In this document: positions 1 to 7,268 of the stretch, piece by piece
Numbering within the stretch: the first letter of the stretch is position 1
Layout: each line of letters opens with the position of its first letter
Assembly (NCBI GenBank): GCA_019163375.1
Contig: JAFLKK010000004.1
Span: 496,001 to 560,000, forward strand
Source of the DNA: Paludibacter sp.
GTDB lineage: Bacteria > Bacteroidota > Bacteroidia > Bacteroidales > Paludibacteraceae
Length of the DNA: 64,000 nt
Direction of reading: 5' to 3'
The notes under the pieces: generated by a model
Seen by the model: only the letters and a program-made list of their open reading frames with translations
Database searches by the model: none
Told to the model about the DNA's origin: nothing
Translations under genes and position numbers: made by a program

Positions 1-580
1 CTGTTAGCAGAGTTACACAACTTTTTATATTTATTGCATTATTCACACATAGTGCTTCAGTCAGCAGTTATCAGTAAACAGTAATCAATGAGCGGTAATA
101 GGCAAGGAGTATGCTGTAGTCACTAAGTATTTTTCACCAATGGGCAATAATACCCCTGTTCGCTGCAAGTTGGCGGCGTTGAGTTCGGCGAAGTATCCAG
201 ACTTCGCCGTGCTAGTACTTGTCCGTCCACCGACTTAAGCAAGGCTCTTGCCTTGCAAATCAAAAATAGAATATGGAAAGCAAGAGCTTTTCTTCAAGCT
301 TTGACAGTTCATTTGTAGAACAGTACGCAAGTGCTGCACTACTTTTTTCGTTTTCTAAAAAATAATAGGAAGAATGGAAGTTTAGGTTAATTGTTTTTTG
401 TATGTTTGTGGGATGAAAAAAGAAACAAGAACCAATGCACCAGCCATAAAGCGAAAATATGCGCAATTGAACAGCGCATATCCCAATAGAATAGCGCATA
501 TATAGGTGTTATGGGCAACAGCAAAAAACGTTGGTGGATAATTTCGCACCAATTTGAGAAGTTACATTTGACTGATAAAT
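1..580. other. Gene-poor left edge
   Basis: No convincing gene is visible in this stretch; the short open frames read as low-complexity chance translations. It holds the envelope-regulon promoter site at 12-47, followed by short degenerate runs of cagtta/cagtaa type (about 60-110) of the kind often found between Bacteroidetes genes. The rest is AT-rich DNA without recognisable structure. Confidence 0.5.
12..47 (-). promoter_or_regulatory. Regulon promoter site A (gene left of window)
   Basis: Read on the minus strand: TGTGAAT, 2 bp, TGCAAT, 15 bp, TGTAAC. Spacing is identical to seven other sites in this window. The matching -7 element would lie just outside the left edge, so this site should drive a minus-strand gene that starts a few tens of bases left of the window. 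Confidence 0.7.
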
Positions 581-976
581 ATGAATATAATAGAACAACA
601 CTTTCTTGACTTAAAACGCATCGACAAACTCTCGTTGCTGATAAATTCTCGTTGGATAGGAAAAGCTTATCCAGAAAATACGAATCTAAATATTCGATTA
701 AATTGTAAGTTTGAACAAATCGACAACAAAATAATCGGATTTATGGATGTTGACGACGAAGGAGAAATTTTAATAATTAAATTGGAAGGAGGAATTGTTC
801 AATTGCCATTTCTAATTTTTGACTATTTTAGCACAAATCCGCTGATAACAAATTACGGTCGGATAATGTACGAGATAAATGATAATTGGACTGAATTAAA
901 CGGACGAGTTGTTGGATTCAGCGGTGAGAGAAGTTTACTAGTAATTGCTAAACACGAATTGACAATTGAAATATAA
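581..976 (+). CDS. Hypothetical protein, 131 aa
   Basis: Unrecognised soluble protein of 131 residues with no signal peptide or membrane segment. It alternates short hydrophobic strands with charged turns, for example a DVDDEGE acidic loop near residue 58, which suggests a small beta-rich fold. The ATG at 581 follows an AT-rich leader without a strong ribosome site, as is usual in Bacteroidetes. The stop is followed at once by a palindromic element (about 977-1062). It is an orphan with no functional context. Codon use is AT-rich like the neighbouring small genes, which together look like accessory DNA. Confidence 0.6.
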   Translation: MNIIEQHFLDLKRIDKLSLLINSRWIGKAYPENTNLNIRLNCKFEQIDNKIIGFMDVDDEGEILIIKLEGGIVQLPFLIFDYFSTNPLITNYGRIMYEINDNWTELNGRVVGFSGERSLLVIAKHELTIEI

Positions 977-1062
977 CTAGCCCGCACTGTCGCGAATCTG
1001 TGATCCGTGACAAACAAAATAGAAAGAAACACAAGTCACAGACCTTGGCTAGCGGGGGCATT
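977..1062. repeat. Palindromic element copy 1
   Basis: An imperfect palindrome whose outer arms carry ctagcc/ggctag and whose inner arms carry TCTGTGA and TCACAGA, around a constant centre CAAACAAAATAGAAAGAAAC. The same element recurs at about 1799-1876 with only a few differences, and a shorter relative is at about 40694-40740. It resembles a REP-type (RAYT-mobilised) or other small non-autonomous element; no transposase gene is in the window. Confidence 0.7.
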
Positions 1063-1173
1063 TTAGAAAAAAATAACAGAAGAAATCTTGCATCTTGTGT
1101 TAAATTGAACAGACCAATTAATACGAAACGAAAAGATTAAAATTCAACTTTATACGATTACGAAAAGGATAAA

Positions 1174-1689
1174 ATGAGACTTGACAATAATAGAAAACCC
1201 AAGAACAAAAGATATAAACATATTCTAATATCTATTTTTATTCTTTTAACCTCGACAATATACTTCTTCGCTGCTTATTTAGGATACAAGCACCAAAATA
1301 TAAATTTATCAGATTTCTCAAATCATATTGGAATTGTTGAAAATACTGGTGAAACTTATCGAATTGGAAGTAAAGGTAGAAGGTCTTTAGTCTTCTTTGT
1401 TGACTTAAGCGGTTTAAATCAAAGACTTGGTATTTATAGAATGTGCGAAAATTATGAAGACTTACATAAGAGCATTAAATATGGAGACGAAATCAGTATC
1501 TTTTATGAGTCGCATAAATCTAAAGAAAATGTAAATATTGATATTATTCAAATTGAGGAAAAAGGTAGAATCATTTATTCCAAAGAAGAATATGAAAAAA
1601 AAGAGAGTGCTTTAATTTGGATTGGATTAATAGCTGGATTTCTTTCAGTTATTTATTCTTGGATTTACTTTAGAAAAAATGTAAGATAA
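1174..1689 (+). CDS. Hypothetical membrane protein with two TM segments
   Basis: A 171-residue protein that I do not recognise. A basic N-terminus (about 14 residues, rich in Arg/Lys) precedes a hydrophobic segment at about residues 17-38. A soluble domain of about 105 residues follows, then a second membrane segment at about 146-166, and a short basic tail. This predicts two membrane passes with the middle domain outside the cytoplasm. The start at 1174 is preceded by a purine-rich AAAAGGA. The soluble part begins IGIVENTGETYRIG and could be a small beta-barrel or OB-like fold; this is a guess. It sits between two copies of the palindromic element and has no informative neighbours. Confidence 0.6.
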   Translation: MRLDNNRKPKNKRYKHILISIFILLTSTIYFFAAYLGYKHQNINLSDFSNHIGIVENTGETYRIGSKGRRSLVFFVDLSGLNQRLGIYRMCENYEDLHKSIKYGDEISIFYESHKSKENVNIDIIQIEEKGRIIYSKEEYEKKESALIWIGLIAGFLSVIYSWIYFRKNVR

Positions 1690-1701
1690 AATCGAATAAA
1701 A

Positions 1702-1770
1702 ATGATAACAATTGAGGAAATAAAAAGAGACTTTTCATTTATCGAAGCTTTAACTGGTAATTCTGAATGA
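1702..1770 (+). pseudogene. Possible remnant of a gene cut by the palindromic element
   Basis: A 22-codon frame (MITIEEIKRDFSF...) starts 12 bases after the previous gene and stops about 30 bases before palindromic element copy 2. Its composition is like a normal protein start, so it may be the 5' end of a gene whose remainder was lost when the element arrived. It could also be a chance frame. Confidence 0.25.
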
Positions 1771-1798
1771 TACATGAATTCTGAAACTTTTGAAGGTT

Positions 1799-1876
1799 CC
1801 CCCGCTGTCGCGAATCTGTGACCCGTGACAAACAAAATAGAAAGAAACACAGGTCACAGACCTGGGCTAGCGGGGG
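1799..1876. repeat. Palindromic element copy 2
   Basis: The outer arms are perfect: CCCCCGCT and AGCGGGGG. Inner arms TCTGTGA/TCACAGA flank the centre CAAACAAAATAGAAAGAAAC that is also found in copy 1 (977-1062). The long open frame of the following acetyltransferase runs into this element from position 1818, but that extension is not protein-like and differs from the family start. Confidence 0.75.
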
Positions 1877-1940
1877 AGACTCAAAACTATCCACATTTTA
1901 TAGATTTGTAGAAAGCGTACAAAAAAGACATTACAAAAAC

Positions 1941-2714
1941 ATGGAAAAGATTATTGAACTCAACAAATTCAACATTGAAAAGGAACACATTTGTTGTGCT
2001 TTTTCGGATAAGAAATGCAAAGAAAGCTACGACCTAAAAAAGGAATGGCTGAAAAGAGAATTTGATAACGGATATGTTTTTCGAAGAATTGATGCGCGGG
2101 CGAAAGTCTTTATCGAATACGGACCGGCCGAAAATGGTTGGGCGCCCATTGACGCAGCAAATTATTTGCTGATAAACTGCTTCTGGGTCTCGGGGCAATA
2201 CAAAGGACAAGGGTACGCAAAAGAATTATTGCGCCTTGCACTCGACGATGCAAAAGCACAAGGAAAAGACGGATTGGTTACCATAGTAGGAACTAATAAG
2301 TTTCATTTCATGAGTGATACCAAATGGCTTCTGCGACAAGGATTTGAAACCTGCGAGAAAACTACTTCAGGATTCAGTTTGTTAGTAAGGAAGATAGATT
2401 CGAATGCAGGCAATCCTACATTTAAAGCAACTGCAATTAATGGAGAATGTCCGGACAAAAGTGGTTTAGTAGTTTATTATTCGAACCGTTGCCCGTTTTC
2501 TGAATTTCATGTTCGTACATCGTTGACAGAGACGGCTAATAAAAGAAATCTACCGTTGAAAATTATCAAACTTGAAACAATGGAACAAGCTCAATCAGCT
2601 CCATCGCCGGCAACAATTTTCAGTTTGTTTTATAACGGAAAATTTATAACCACCGACTTAAGTGTTTGCATGGATACCCGGTTTGATAAGGTTCTGGAAA
2701 AAGAACTGAAATAA
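1941..2714 (+). CDS. GNAT acetyltransferase with YoaP-like C-terminal domain
   Basis: A 257-residue protein. The first half (about residues 1-150) is a GNAT N-acetyltransferase fold; the acetyl-CoA binding loop is visible as QYKGQGYAKELL near residue 90. The second half carries a thioredoxin-like segment with YYSNRCPFSEFH (single Cys in the CPF position), matching the YoaP-like domain fused to GNATs in Firmicutes and Bacteroidetes. Substrate is unknown. I chose ATG 1941 (MEKIIELNKF) because the frame upstream to 1818 is translated palindromic repeat. It has no partner gene; a stand-alone accessory gene in the small-gene patch. Confidence 0.8.
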   Translation: MEKIIELNKFNIEKEHICCAFSDKKCKESYDLKKEWLKREFDNGYVFRRIDARAKVFIEYGPAENGWAPIDAANYLLINCFWVSGQYKGQGYAKELLRLALDDAKAQGKDGLVTIVGTNKFHFMSDTKWLLRQGFETCEKTTSGFSLLVRKIDSNAGNPTFKATAINGECPDKSGLVVYYSNRCPFSEFHVRTSLTETANKRNLPLKIIKLETMEQAQSAPSPATIFSLFYNGKFITTDLSVCMDTRFDKVLEKELK

Positions 2715-2827
2715 CACCGAAGGTGCGACTAGCTACTACCTATCGGTATTCATTTATCGAAGAAAAACGACCATGTGGCTTCTGATTCAGACAAATGATA
2801 TAACACCCATCAAAATACAAAAACACA

Positions 2828-3658
2828 ATGAAAAGAATACTCTTCCTCTTGCTGACCTTCGTCAGTTTAAGTGCAGGTGCACAAACCGACTTGCAAACCC
2901 GCATAAAAACGATTGTTGATGAAGGCAAGCGACTGTATCGATCGGAAATGGCTTCGTGGTACGGTACCGATTTATTTCTGGTCAACTATAAAAGCAGAAC
3001 AAATGTGGGCGGCTATTTTTCGTTTACCACCAAAGAGGACGTTTCTAAATGCATCTTCTTTTCGAAAGCCGAGAAGCCAAAGGTTATTGGCACTATCTCT
3101 TTCGACAAAACCTTTAATCCGGAACTGGCAAAGATTGATTTGAACGAAAGAGAGTTCACAGTCATGGAAAATGATCTGTATGTTCTTCGAAAAGTTGCTT
3201 TGACGACAATTAATACCGACACTTTATTTAAAAGATACAGCAATACGGACTTAAATCTGATACCGCTGGTGTACAACAACGAAAAAAAGGTATATGTACT
3301 TACGGGACCAAAACAAGGTGGAGCGGTGATTTTAGGAAATGACTATTTGATGACCTTCGACAGCAATAACCAACTGATAGCTAGAAAGCCGCTACACAAA
3401 AATATCATTCCGGTACCTTATGCCGGAAAACAAAGCGATGGAACAGAAATTGTTTCAACCCTTCACTCGCACCTACCGGAAACCGGCGATCTTATAACGT
3501 CCACTGATATATGTACTCTTATGCTGTACGAGAAATTTGCAAAGTGGAAATCGCATAAAGTGGTATCTCAAAAATACCTGAGTACCTGGGACTGTGCTAA
3601 AGATGAACTAACAGTAGTTGAGATGGACGCAGTAGAGAAAATGGTGAAGGAGAAATAA
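2828..3658 (+). CDS. Secreted protein with JAMM-like HSH...STD motif
   Basis: A 276-residue exported protein: a typical signal peptide (MKRILFLLLTFVSLSAGAQ) with probable cleavage after AGA. The mature part is mixed alpha/beta. Near residue 218 it has HSHLPETGDLITSTD, resembling the metal-binding H-x-H-x(7)-S-x2-D motif of JAB/MPN (JAMM) peptidases such as RadC, but with two extra residues between the second His and the Ser. The preceding lines (GNDYLMTFDSNNQ) also resemble secreted JAB-like Bacteroidetes proteins. A peptidase-like fold in the periplasm is therefore an inference only. It is a single gene with no operon partners. Confidence 0.65.
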   Translation: MKRILFLLLTFVSLSAGAQTDLQTRIKTIVDEGKRLYRSEMASWYGTDLFLVNYKSRTNVGGYFSFTTKEDVSKCIFFSKAEKPKVIGTISFDKTFNPELAKIDLNEREFTVMENDLYVLRKVALTTINTDTLFKRYSNTDLNLIPLVYNNEKKVYVLTGPKQGGAVILGNDYLMTFDSNNQLIARKPLHKNIIPVPYAGKQSDGTEIVSTLHSHLPETGDLITSTDICTLMLYEKFAKWKSHKVVSQKYLSTWDCAKDELTVVEMDAVEKMVKEK

Positions 3659-4042
3659 AAACCGGAACCGATAAAGAAAAAATAATACCTTGTACTGTTG
3701 CCAAAAAAGAGGCAAAAACTCTTCCGATAACTTCAGGTCACCAGTGGAGTGAGGTGAAATGGCCTTTTTATTTATTTTAATTTTCATTTATTGTGATTAT
3801 TTTAGAAAAAATGACTGCGGTCTAATTTATTGTAGTATATTTGACCGAATTTTATTTCTGTTTGTCAGCGTTTTAGAGTTTTGATAAGGACTTTTGTAGA
3901 ATGCCTGTTTTGTAAATTTATCTATCGAAGTTTTTCATTTGCCTTAACCGGATTATTCAAAATCTACTTTGGGCTTTTGGTAGCTAATTGTAGCTATAAT
4001 GTGTGTATGTTGAACCTGTAAATTACCACAAACTCAAATAAA
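3659..4042. other. Intergenic stretch without gene
   Basis: AT-rich. Around 3718-3765 a degenerate phrase (aactcttccgataacttca...) recurs in altered form at about 4712-4770 (aactcctccgatgacttca...), so it is probably a decayed repeat that flanks the PAS gene on both sides. No strong promoter or terminator stands out. Confidence 0.4.
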
Positions 4043-4714
4043 ATGAAAACACAATTACTCACCGATCGTTCAGACCTACGCCAGAGGGCTGAAGAAATAT
4101 CGCATGAACAGGAACTTAAACTCAGTTTAGACGCTACAAAATCAGATTTCTTAGCCATCAACCACGAATTACTGGTTCATCAGATTGAACTGGAAATGCA
4201 AAACGAGGAATTGGTAAATGCGAATGAGAAAATAGAACAACTATCAGAGAAATATATTGATTTATATAATCTGGCTCCTACGAGTTATTTCACACTTACA
4301 AAAGTAGGCGAAATTGTAGAGTGTAACCTTGCTGCTTCCAATTTGCTGCGTAAGTCACAAACTCGTTTGGTAGGTAGCCAATTAGGATTCTTTGTAACAG
4401 ATGTGAGCAAACCGGTCTTCAATCAATTTATTGAGGATGTGTTGGTCAGAAAAAAAACAGAAACCTGTGTTATCAGTTTAAATATCTATAGCGACATAAA
4501 TACGCATGTTCTGCTTACAGGGCATACCACCAAAGATGATATGCATTGCCTTATTGCAGTGATCGACATTAGTGAGCTTGTAGCAGATGAGAAGAAAATA
4601 AAACAATTAGAATACTTCAATGGTATATTTGTAGACCGAGAACTAAAAATGGTTGAACTCAAGAAAGAGATTAACCAACTACTCGAAAAAGCAGGTCTTG
4701 AGAAAAAATATTGA
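4043..4714 (+). CDS. Stand-alone PAS-domain protein
   Basis: A 223-residue cytoplasmic signalling protein. Residues 1-65 form a long helix rich in Glu and Leu, likely a coiled coil (HELLVHQIELEMQNEELVNA). A PAS domain spans about residues 70-185 (LAPTSYFTLTKVGEIVECNLAASNLL is its start, split here only for description). A second helix of about 35 residues closes the protein (YFNGIFVDRELKMVELKKEI). This is the input module usually joined to a histidine kinase, but here no HisKA or ATPase domain follows and the frame ends normally. It may be a sensory partner acting in trans, or the remnant of a kinase. The ice-binding/kinase region begins 1 kb downstream. Confidence 0.8.
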   Translation: MKTQLLTDRSDLRQRAEEISHEQELKLSLDATKSDFLAINHELLVHQIELEMQNEELVNANEKIEQLSEKYIDLYNLAPTSYFTLTKVGEIVECNLAASNLLRKSQTRLVGSQLGFFVTDVSKPVFNQFIEDVLVRKKTETCVISLNIYSDINTHVLLTGHTTKDDMHCLIAVIDISELVADEKKIKQLEYFNGIFVDRELKMVELKKEINQLLEKAGLEKKY

Positions 4715-5062
4715 ATAACTCCTCCGATGACTTCAATTCATTGCAGGAATGAGATTACTCTCCCAAAGCCCTTAATTATGAGTTCGATATATTCAAATAC
4801 CTAAGAATCAATAGTGATTAATATTTGAATCCTGAAAGGATTCAAATTTAATAGCCATCCTATTCGGGGTTCGCATTCAGCTTCTGTCTTTTCCACCCCG
4901 ATACATCGGGGCGGCTATTGGCTACGCCGATTTCCAATTTACATTCAAGTCCGTTCGACTGAGACTTCGGACTTAAAAGATAAAGTTGTTGAGATATGAT
5001 GAGCTTATATCGAACTCCCGTTAAATAAGGTTGCGATTACACCTTCACCCCTTACTATTTGC
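4715..5062. repeat. Decayed palindromic repeat cluster
   Basis: Contains small hairpins (ggattcaaat, accccgatacatcggggc, agtccg...cggact) characteristic of Bacteroidetes intergenic palindromes. The segment 4963-5024 (acttcggacttaaaagataa through gaactcccgttaa) is nearly identical to 15461-15521 downstream of mlaD, so this is a dispersed repeat. Confidence 0.6.
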
Positions 5063-5395
5063 AACCCTGACAAATCAGCACTTTTCCTGTCGAATCGGCA
5101 GAGAAGGTGCTGATTCAGGGTCAAACGGTGCGTGATCGCAGCTATTCAGTGCGATATCGAGGTCAAACGGTGCGTCATCGCAGCTCATTGGTTAAACATC
5201 GGCGTGAATTGGTGCGTGAGCGCAGCAAAACGGTGCGTCATCGCAGCAAATCAGTGTGTGAACGCAGTGAATTGCTGCGACATCGAGGTCAAACGGTGCG
5301 TTCACGCACCAAATTGATGCGTGAGCGCACTGAAACGGTGCGATAGCAGTGCTATCGGGTGTGGATAGATTTACTCGTAAACCGCTGTCAGGGTT
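5063..5395. repeat. 21-bp tandem array 1, bounded by 10-bp inverted repeats
   Basis: About 12 units of 21 bp fill 5100-5351. The strongest consensus is TCAAACGGTGCGTSATCGCAG, with first block TCAAACGGTG and a second block holding the small inverted repeat TGCG-4 bp-CGCA. The array is bounded by a perfect 10-bp inverted repeat, AACCCTGACA (5063-5072) and TGTCAGGGTT (5386-5395). Several frames stay open only because 21 is a multiple of three; the resulting Arg-rich peptides do not look like proteins and I do not call a gene. Confidence 0.85.
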
Positions 5396-5574
5396 TTAAA
5401 ATCAGTTATTCTTAGTGGGGCTTTTTGTATCCTTTTGATGGACTACTAAGGTTTGACCTTATTTCTCTCAATATTTCACCTTAGAGAATAAGTAACACGT
5501 TTTAAAACCTTATTCCCTTATTTTTAAATAATATAGCGACTACAGATGTTGAGTTTTATATCGAACTAACGTTA
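5396..5574. other. Intergenic spacer
   Basis: AT-rich DNA between tandem array 1 and the first copy of the 61-bp terminator repeat. It contains atatcgaactaacgttaa, a phrase shared with the repeat tails at 5003-5024 and 15501-15521. No gene is visible. Confidence 0.4.
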
Positions 5575-5635
5575 ATTAACCCAATACCCTACAAACCAAA
5601 AGCGCATTGCCCATCAACCGATGAACAATGCGCTT
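5575..5635 (-). terminator. 61-bp terminator repeat, copy 1
   Basis: A perfect 10-bp stem AAGCGCATTG (5600-5609) / CAATGCGCTT (5626-5635) with a 16-base loop. On the minus strand the stem is followed by TTGGTTTG. It lies downstream of the minus-strand ice-binding-like gene and probably ends its transcript. The entire 61 bp recurs exactly at 6721-6781. Confidence 0.7.
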
Positions 5636-5723
5636 ATTGTTATAATGAAATGAAGATGTATTTTCTGTCATTGAATCTCGCAACAGCCCGCTTTGGCGGA
5701 ACTATCTACTCTCATTATTTTTT

Positions 5724-6521
5724 TCAATTCGGATAATTAACGGTGTTCATTTGCAAGGTTACTGCAGTTTGTGCCAACAAACGTCCGTTGATGCTAGCTC
5801 CGGTTTGCAAGTTGATACCTGTTTTCCCTAGCACATTTCCTTCGAAATGGCTGGTGGTGCCAAATGTAGCTGCACCTGCAATTTGCCAGAATATATTTTT
5901 AGCTTGCGCTCCTCCGGCTAATGTAACTCTTACGGCTGAGCTCATTTTTAGTGTCCCCGATATTTGGAATATCCAGATGTCATTCGGACCACCTTTAATG
6001 GTTATGTTGGTAGGAATAACTACCGCACTTGTAAATTTATAAAGTCCCGGAGTTAAGGTTTTTCCTCCGATATTACCGGCACCCAGGTTTAAAAAGTCAG
6101 GATTAGGACGACCTGCAGCGTCAACATACGCAGTTTGCATATCGCTTACAGCTGTGGTCAATCTACTCGCATTGGTGATTCTGCAAGGTAGTGGTCCTGC
6201 TGCATCAACGGTATAAATAGCTCCTGCCACTTCGGCACAGGTAAGTTTAATAGCAGCACCTGTGATAGGACTTGTTCCTATATCTCCTGTAACGGAAGAT
6301 TTATAAACATCGGTGATTCCTGTTTTGGATAGGATGCTGAAATTGCCGGACATACCAAGATTTACGGTTTTAAGTGCACTTACTTTTGAAGCGTCTAATG
6401 ATTCGACTGCTACTGCTTTTTGGGGAACTAAGCTGGCGCTGGCATCCATTTCACTTGTGCAACTACTCATAACTGCAAGAAACATTAGTGCTGTAACCGG
6501 GATTAAACTTTTAAATTTCAT
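5724..6521 (-). CDS. Ice-binding-like (DUF3494) lipoprotein
   Basis: A 265-residue secreted lipoprotein of the DUF3494 family (bacterial ice-binding-like adhesins with a right-handed beta-helix). Start at 6521 gives a lipoprotein signal MKFKSLIPVTALMFLAVMSSC with the lipobox cysteine at residue 21. The DUF3494 hallmarks follow: NLGMSGNFSILSKTG near residue 57, TGDIGTSPITG, LTPGLYKF, and the C-terminal run IFWQIAGAATFGTTSHFEGNVL. It lacks extra repeats, so it is a single-domain version. Family members bind ice in cold-adapted microbes, but in mesophiles may act as adhesion or matrix proteins. It has a regulon-type promoter (6559-6623) and is bracketed by two copies of a 61-bp terminator. Confidence 0.88.
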   Translation of the reverse strand: MKFKSLIPVTALMFLAVMSSCTSEMDASASLVPQKAVAVESLDASKVSALKTVNLGMSGNFSILSKTGITDVYKSSVTGDIGTSPITGAAIKLTCAEVAGAIYTVDAAGPLPCRITNASRLTTAVSDMQTAYVDAAGRPNPDFLNLGAGNIGGKTLTPGLYKFTSAVVIPTNITIKGGPNDIWIFQISGTLKMSSAVRVTLAGGAQAKNIFWQIAGAATFGTTSHFEGNVLGKTGINLQTGASINGRLLAQTAVTLQMNTVNYPN

Positions 6522-6558
6522 TTTTAGATCTTTATGTGGTGACTTAATTATCACGAAC

Positions 6559-6623
6559 CAAAGATAGGGGTAGCTAAATGCTTAAAAGTTACACAACTAT
6601 TTCTATGTCTTACATAAATCACA
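6559..6623 (-). promoter_or_regulatory. Regulon promoter B (ice-binding-like lipoprotein)
   Basis: Minus strand: TGTGATT, 2 bp, TGTAAG, 15 bp, TGTAAC, 21 bp, TATCTTTG (-7, 6559-6566). The -7 lies about 38 bases before the ATG at 6521. No canonical -33 TTTG is needed if an activator sits on the two half-sites. Confidence 0.85.
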
Positions 6624-6720
6624 CTTCGTTAGTTGATAGTTGACAGTTGATAGTTGATAGTTGTCCGGGTACAACGTTTTTTTCTTAAAGTAATGGGAGA
6701 ACTAAGGTCAGAAAAGTCTT

Positions 6721-6781
6721 ATTAACCCAATACCCTACAAACCAAAAGCGCATTGCCCATCAACCGATGAACAATGCGCTT
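6721..6781 (-). terminator. 61-bp terminator repeat, copy 2
   Basis: Identical over 61 bases to 5575-5635, including the 10-bp perfect stem. Located 52 bp downstream of the response-regulator gene, it should end the AraC-kinase-regulator transcript. An AT-rich direct repeat (taattaataatt type) fills 6797-6832 between gene and hairpin. Confidence 0.7.
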
Positions 6782-6833
6782 TTTGAATAGTAGAAAGTAA
6801 TTAATAATTAATAATTGACAATTAATAATTATC

Positions 6834-7268
6834 CTACATCCTATCCATATACCAGCTGAGTTCTTTTTGCATTTTTTTGAAACGGAATATCGAGGTAATG
6901 ATTTTTTGCAGACGCATAAAAGCTGTTTCGCTTTTTACCACATAATCGAAGGCCTGATGGTGCATGCACTCAATGGCCACATCAATTTTATCCTGCGACG
7001 ATAACATCACCACAGGTATATTGGGATTGGAGGCTTTTATTTTATCCAGCGTTTCGAGACCGTTCATAGCTGTTTTATCAATGCTGTCCAGATAATAATC
7101 CAGCACAATGATATCCGGGCAGTGGGAGAGGTTCTCGATGCAAAGTTCGCCGGAGCTATAGGTTTCGATACTGAAATCGGCACGTTCTAAAAAATCAATT
7201 TCTAATGATTTTAAATAGAACGCATCATCGTCCACCAAAAACAGTTTAATTTTCTCGTTATTCATCAT
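6834..7268 (-). CDS. Single-domain response regulator (CheY-like)
   Basis: A 144-residue receiver domain with no output domain. The acidic pocket is D13-D14, the phosphoacceptor Asp57 sits in IIVLDYYL, the switch Ser90 in VVMLSSQ, and Lys112 in YVVKSE. A helical tail of about 30 residues follows. Its start (ATG 7268, alternative 7265) overlaps the stop of the hybrid kinase by four bases, so the two are translationally coupled and the kinase is the natural phosphodonor. Without an output domain it must act by protein contact, or as a phosphate relay or sink. A terminator (6721-6781) closes the operon. Confidence 0.93.
   Translation of the reverse strand: MMNNEKIKLFLVDDDAFYLKSLEIDFLERADFSIETYSSGELCIENLSHCPDIIVLDYYLDSIDKTAMNGLETLDKIKASNPNIPVVMLSSQDKIDVAIECMHHQAFDYVVKSETAFMRLQKIITSIFRFKKMQKELSWYMDRM

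Noticed and set aside
1818-1940. Long N-terminal extension of the GNAT gene
   Set aside because: The extension translates palindromic element copy 2 and a low-complexity spacer; the GNAT fold starts at ATG 1941.
3960-4042. Possible regulon site before the PAS gene
   Set aside because: Words such as ctgtaaattaccac are near, but neither the 21-bp direct repeat nor a TAnnTTTG at 21 bp is present.
5107-5346. Open frame encoding an Arg-rich peptide across array 1
   Set aside because: It is a translation of 21-bp tandem repeats; sister frames are open too and the product has no protein-like features.
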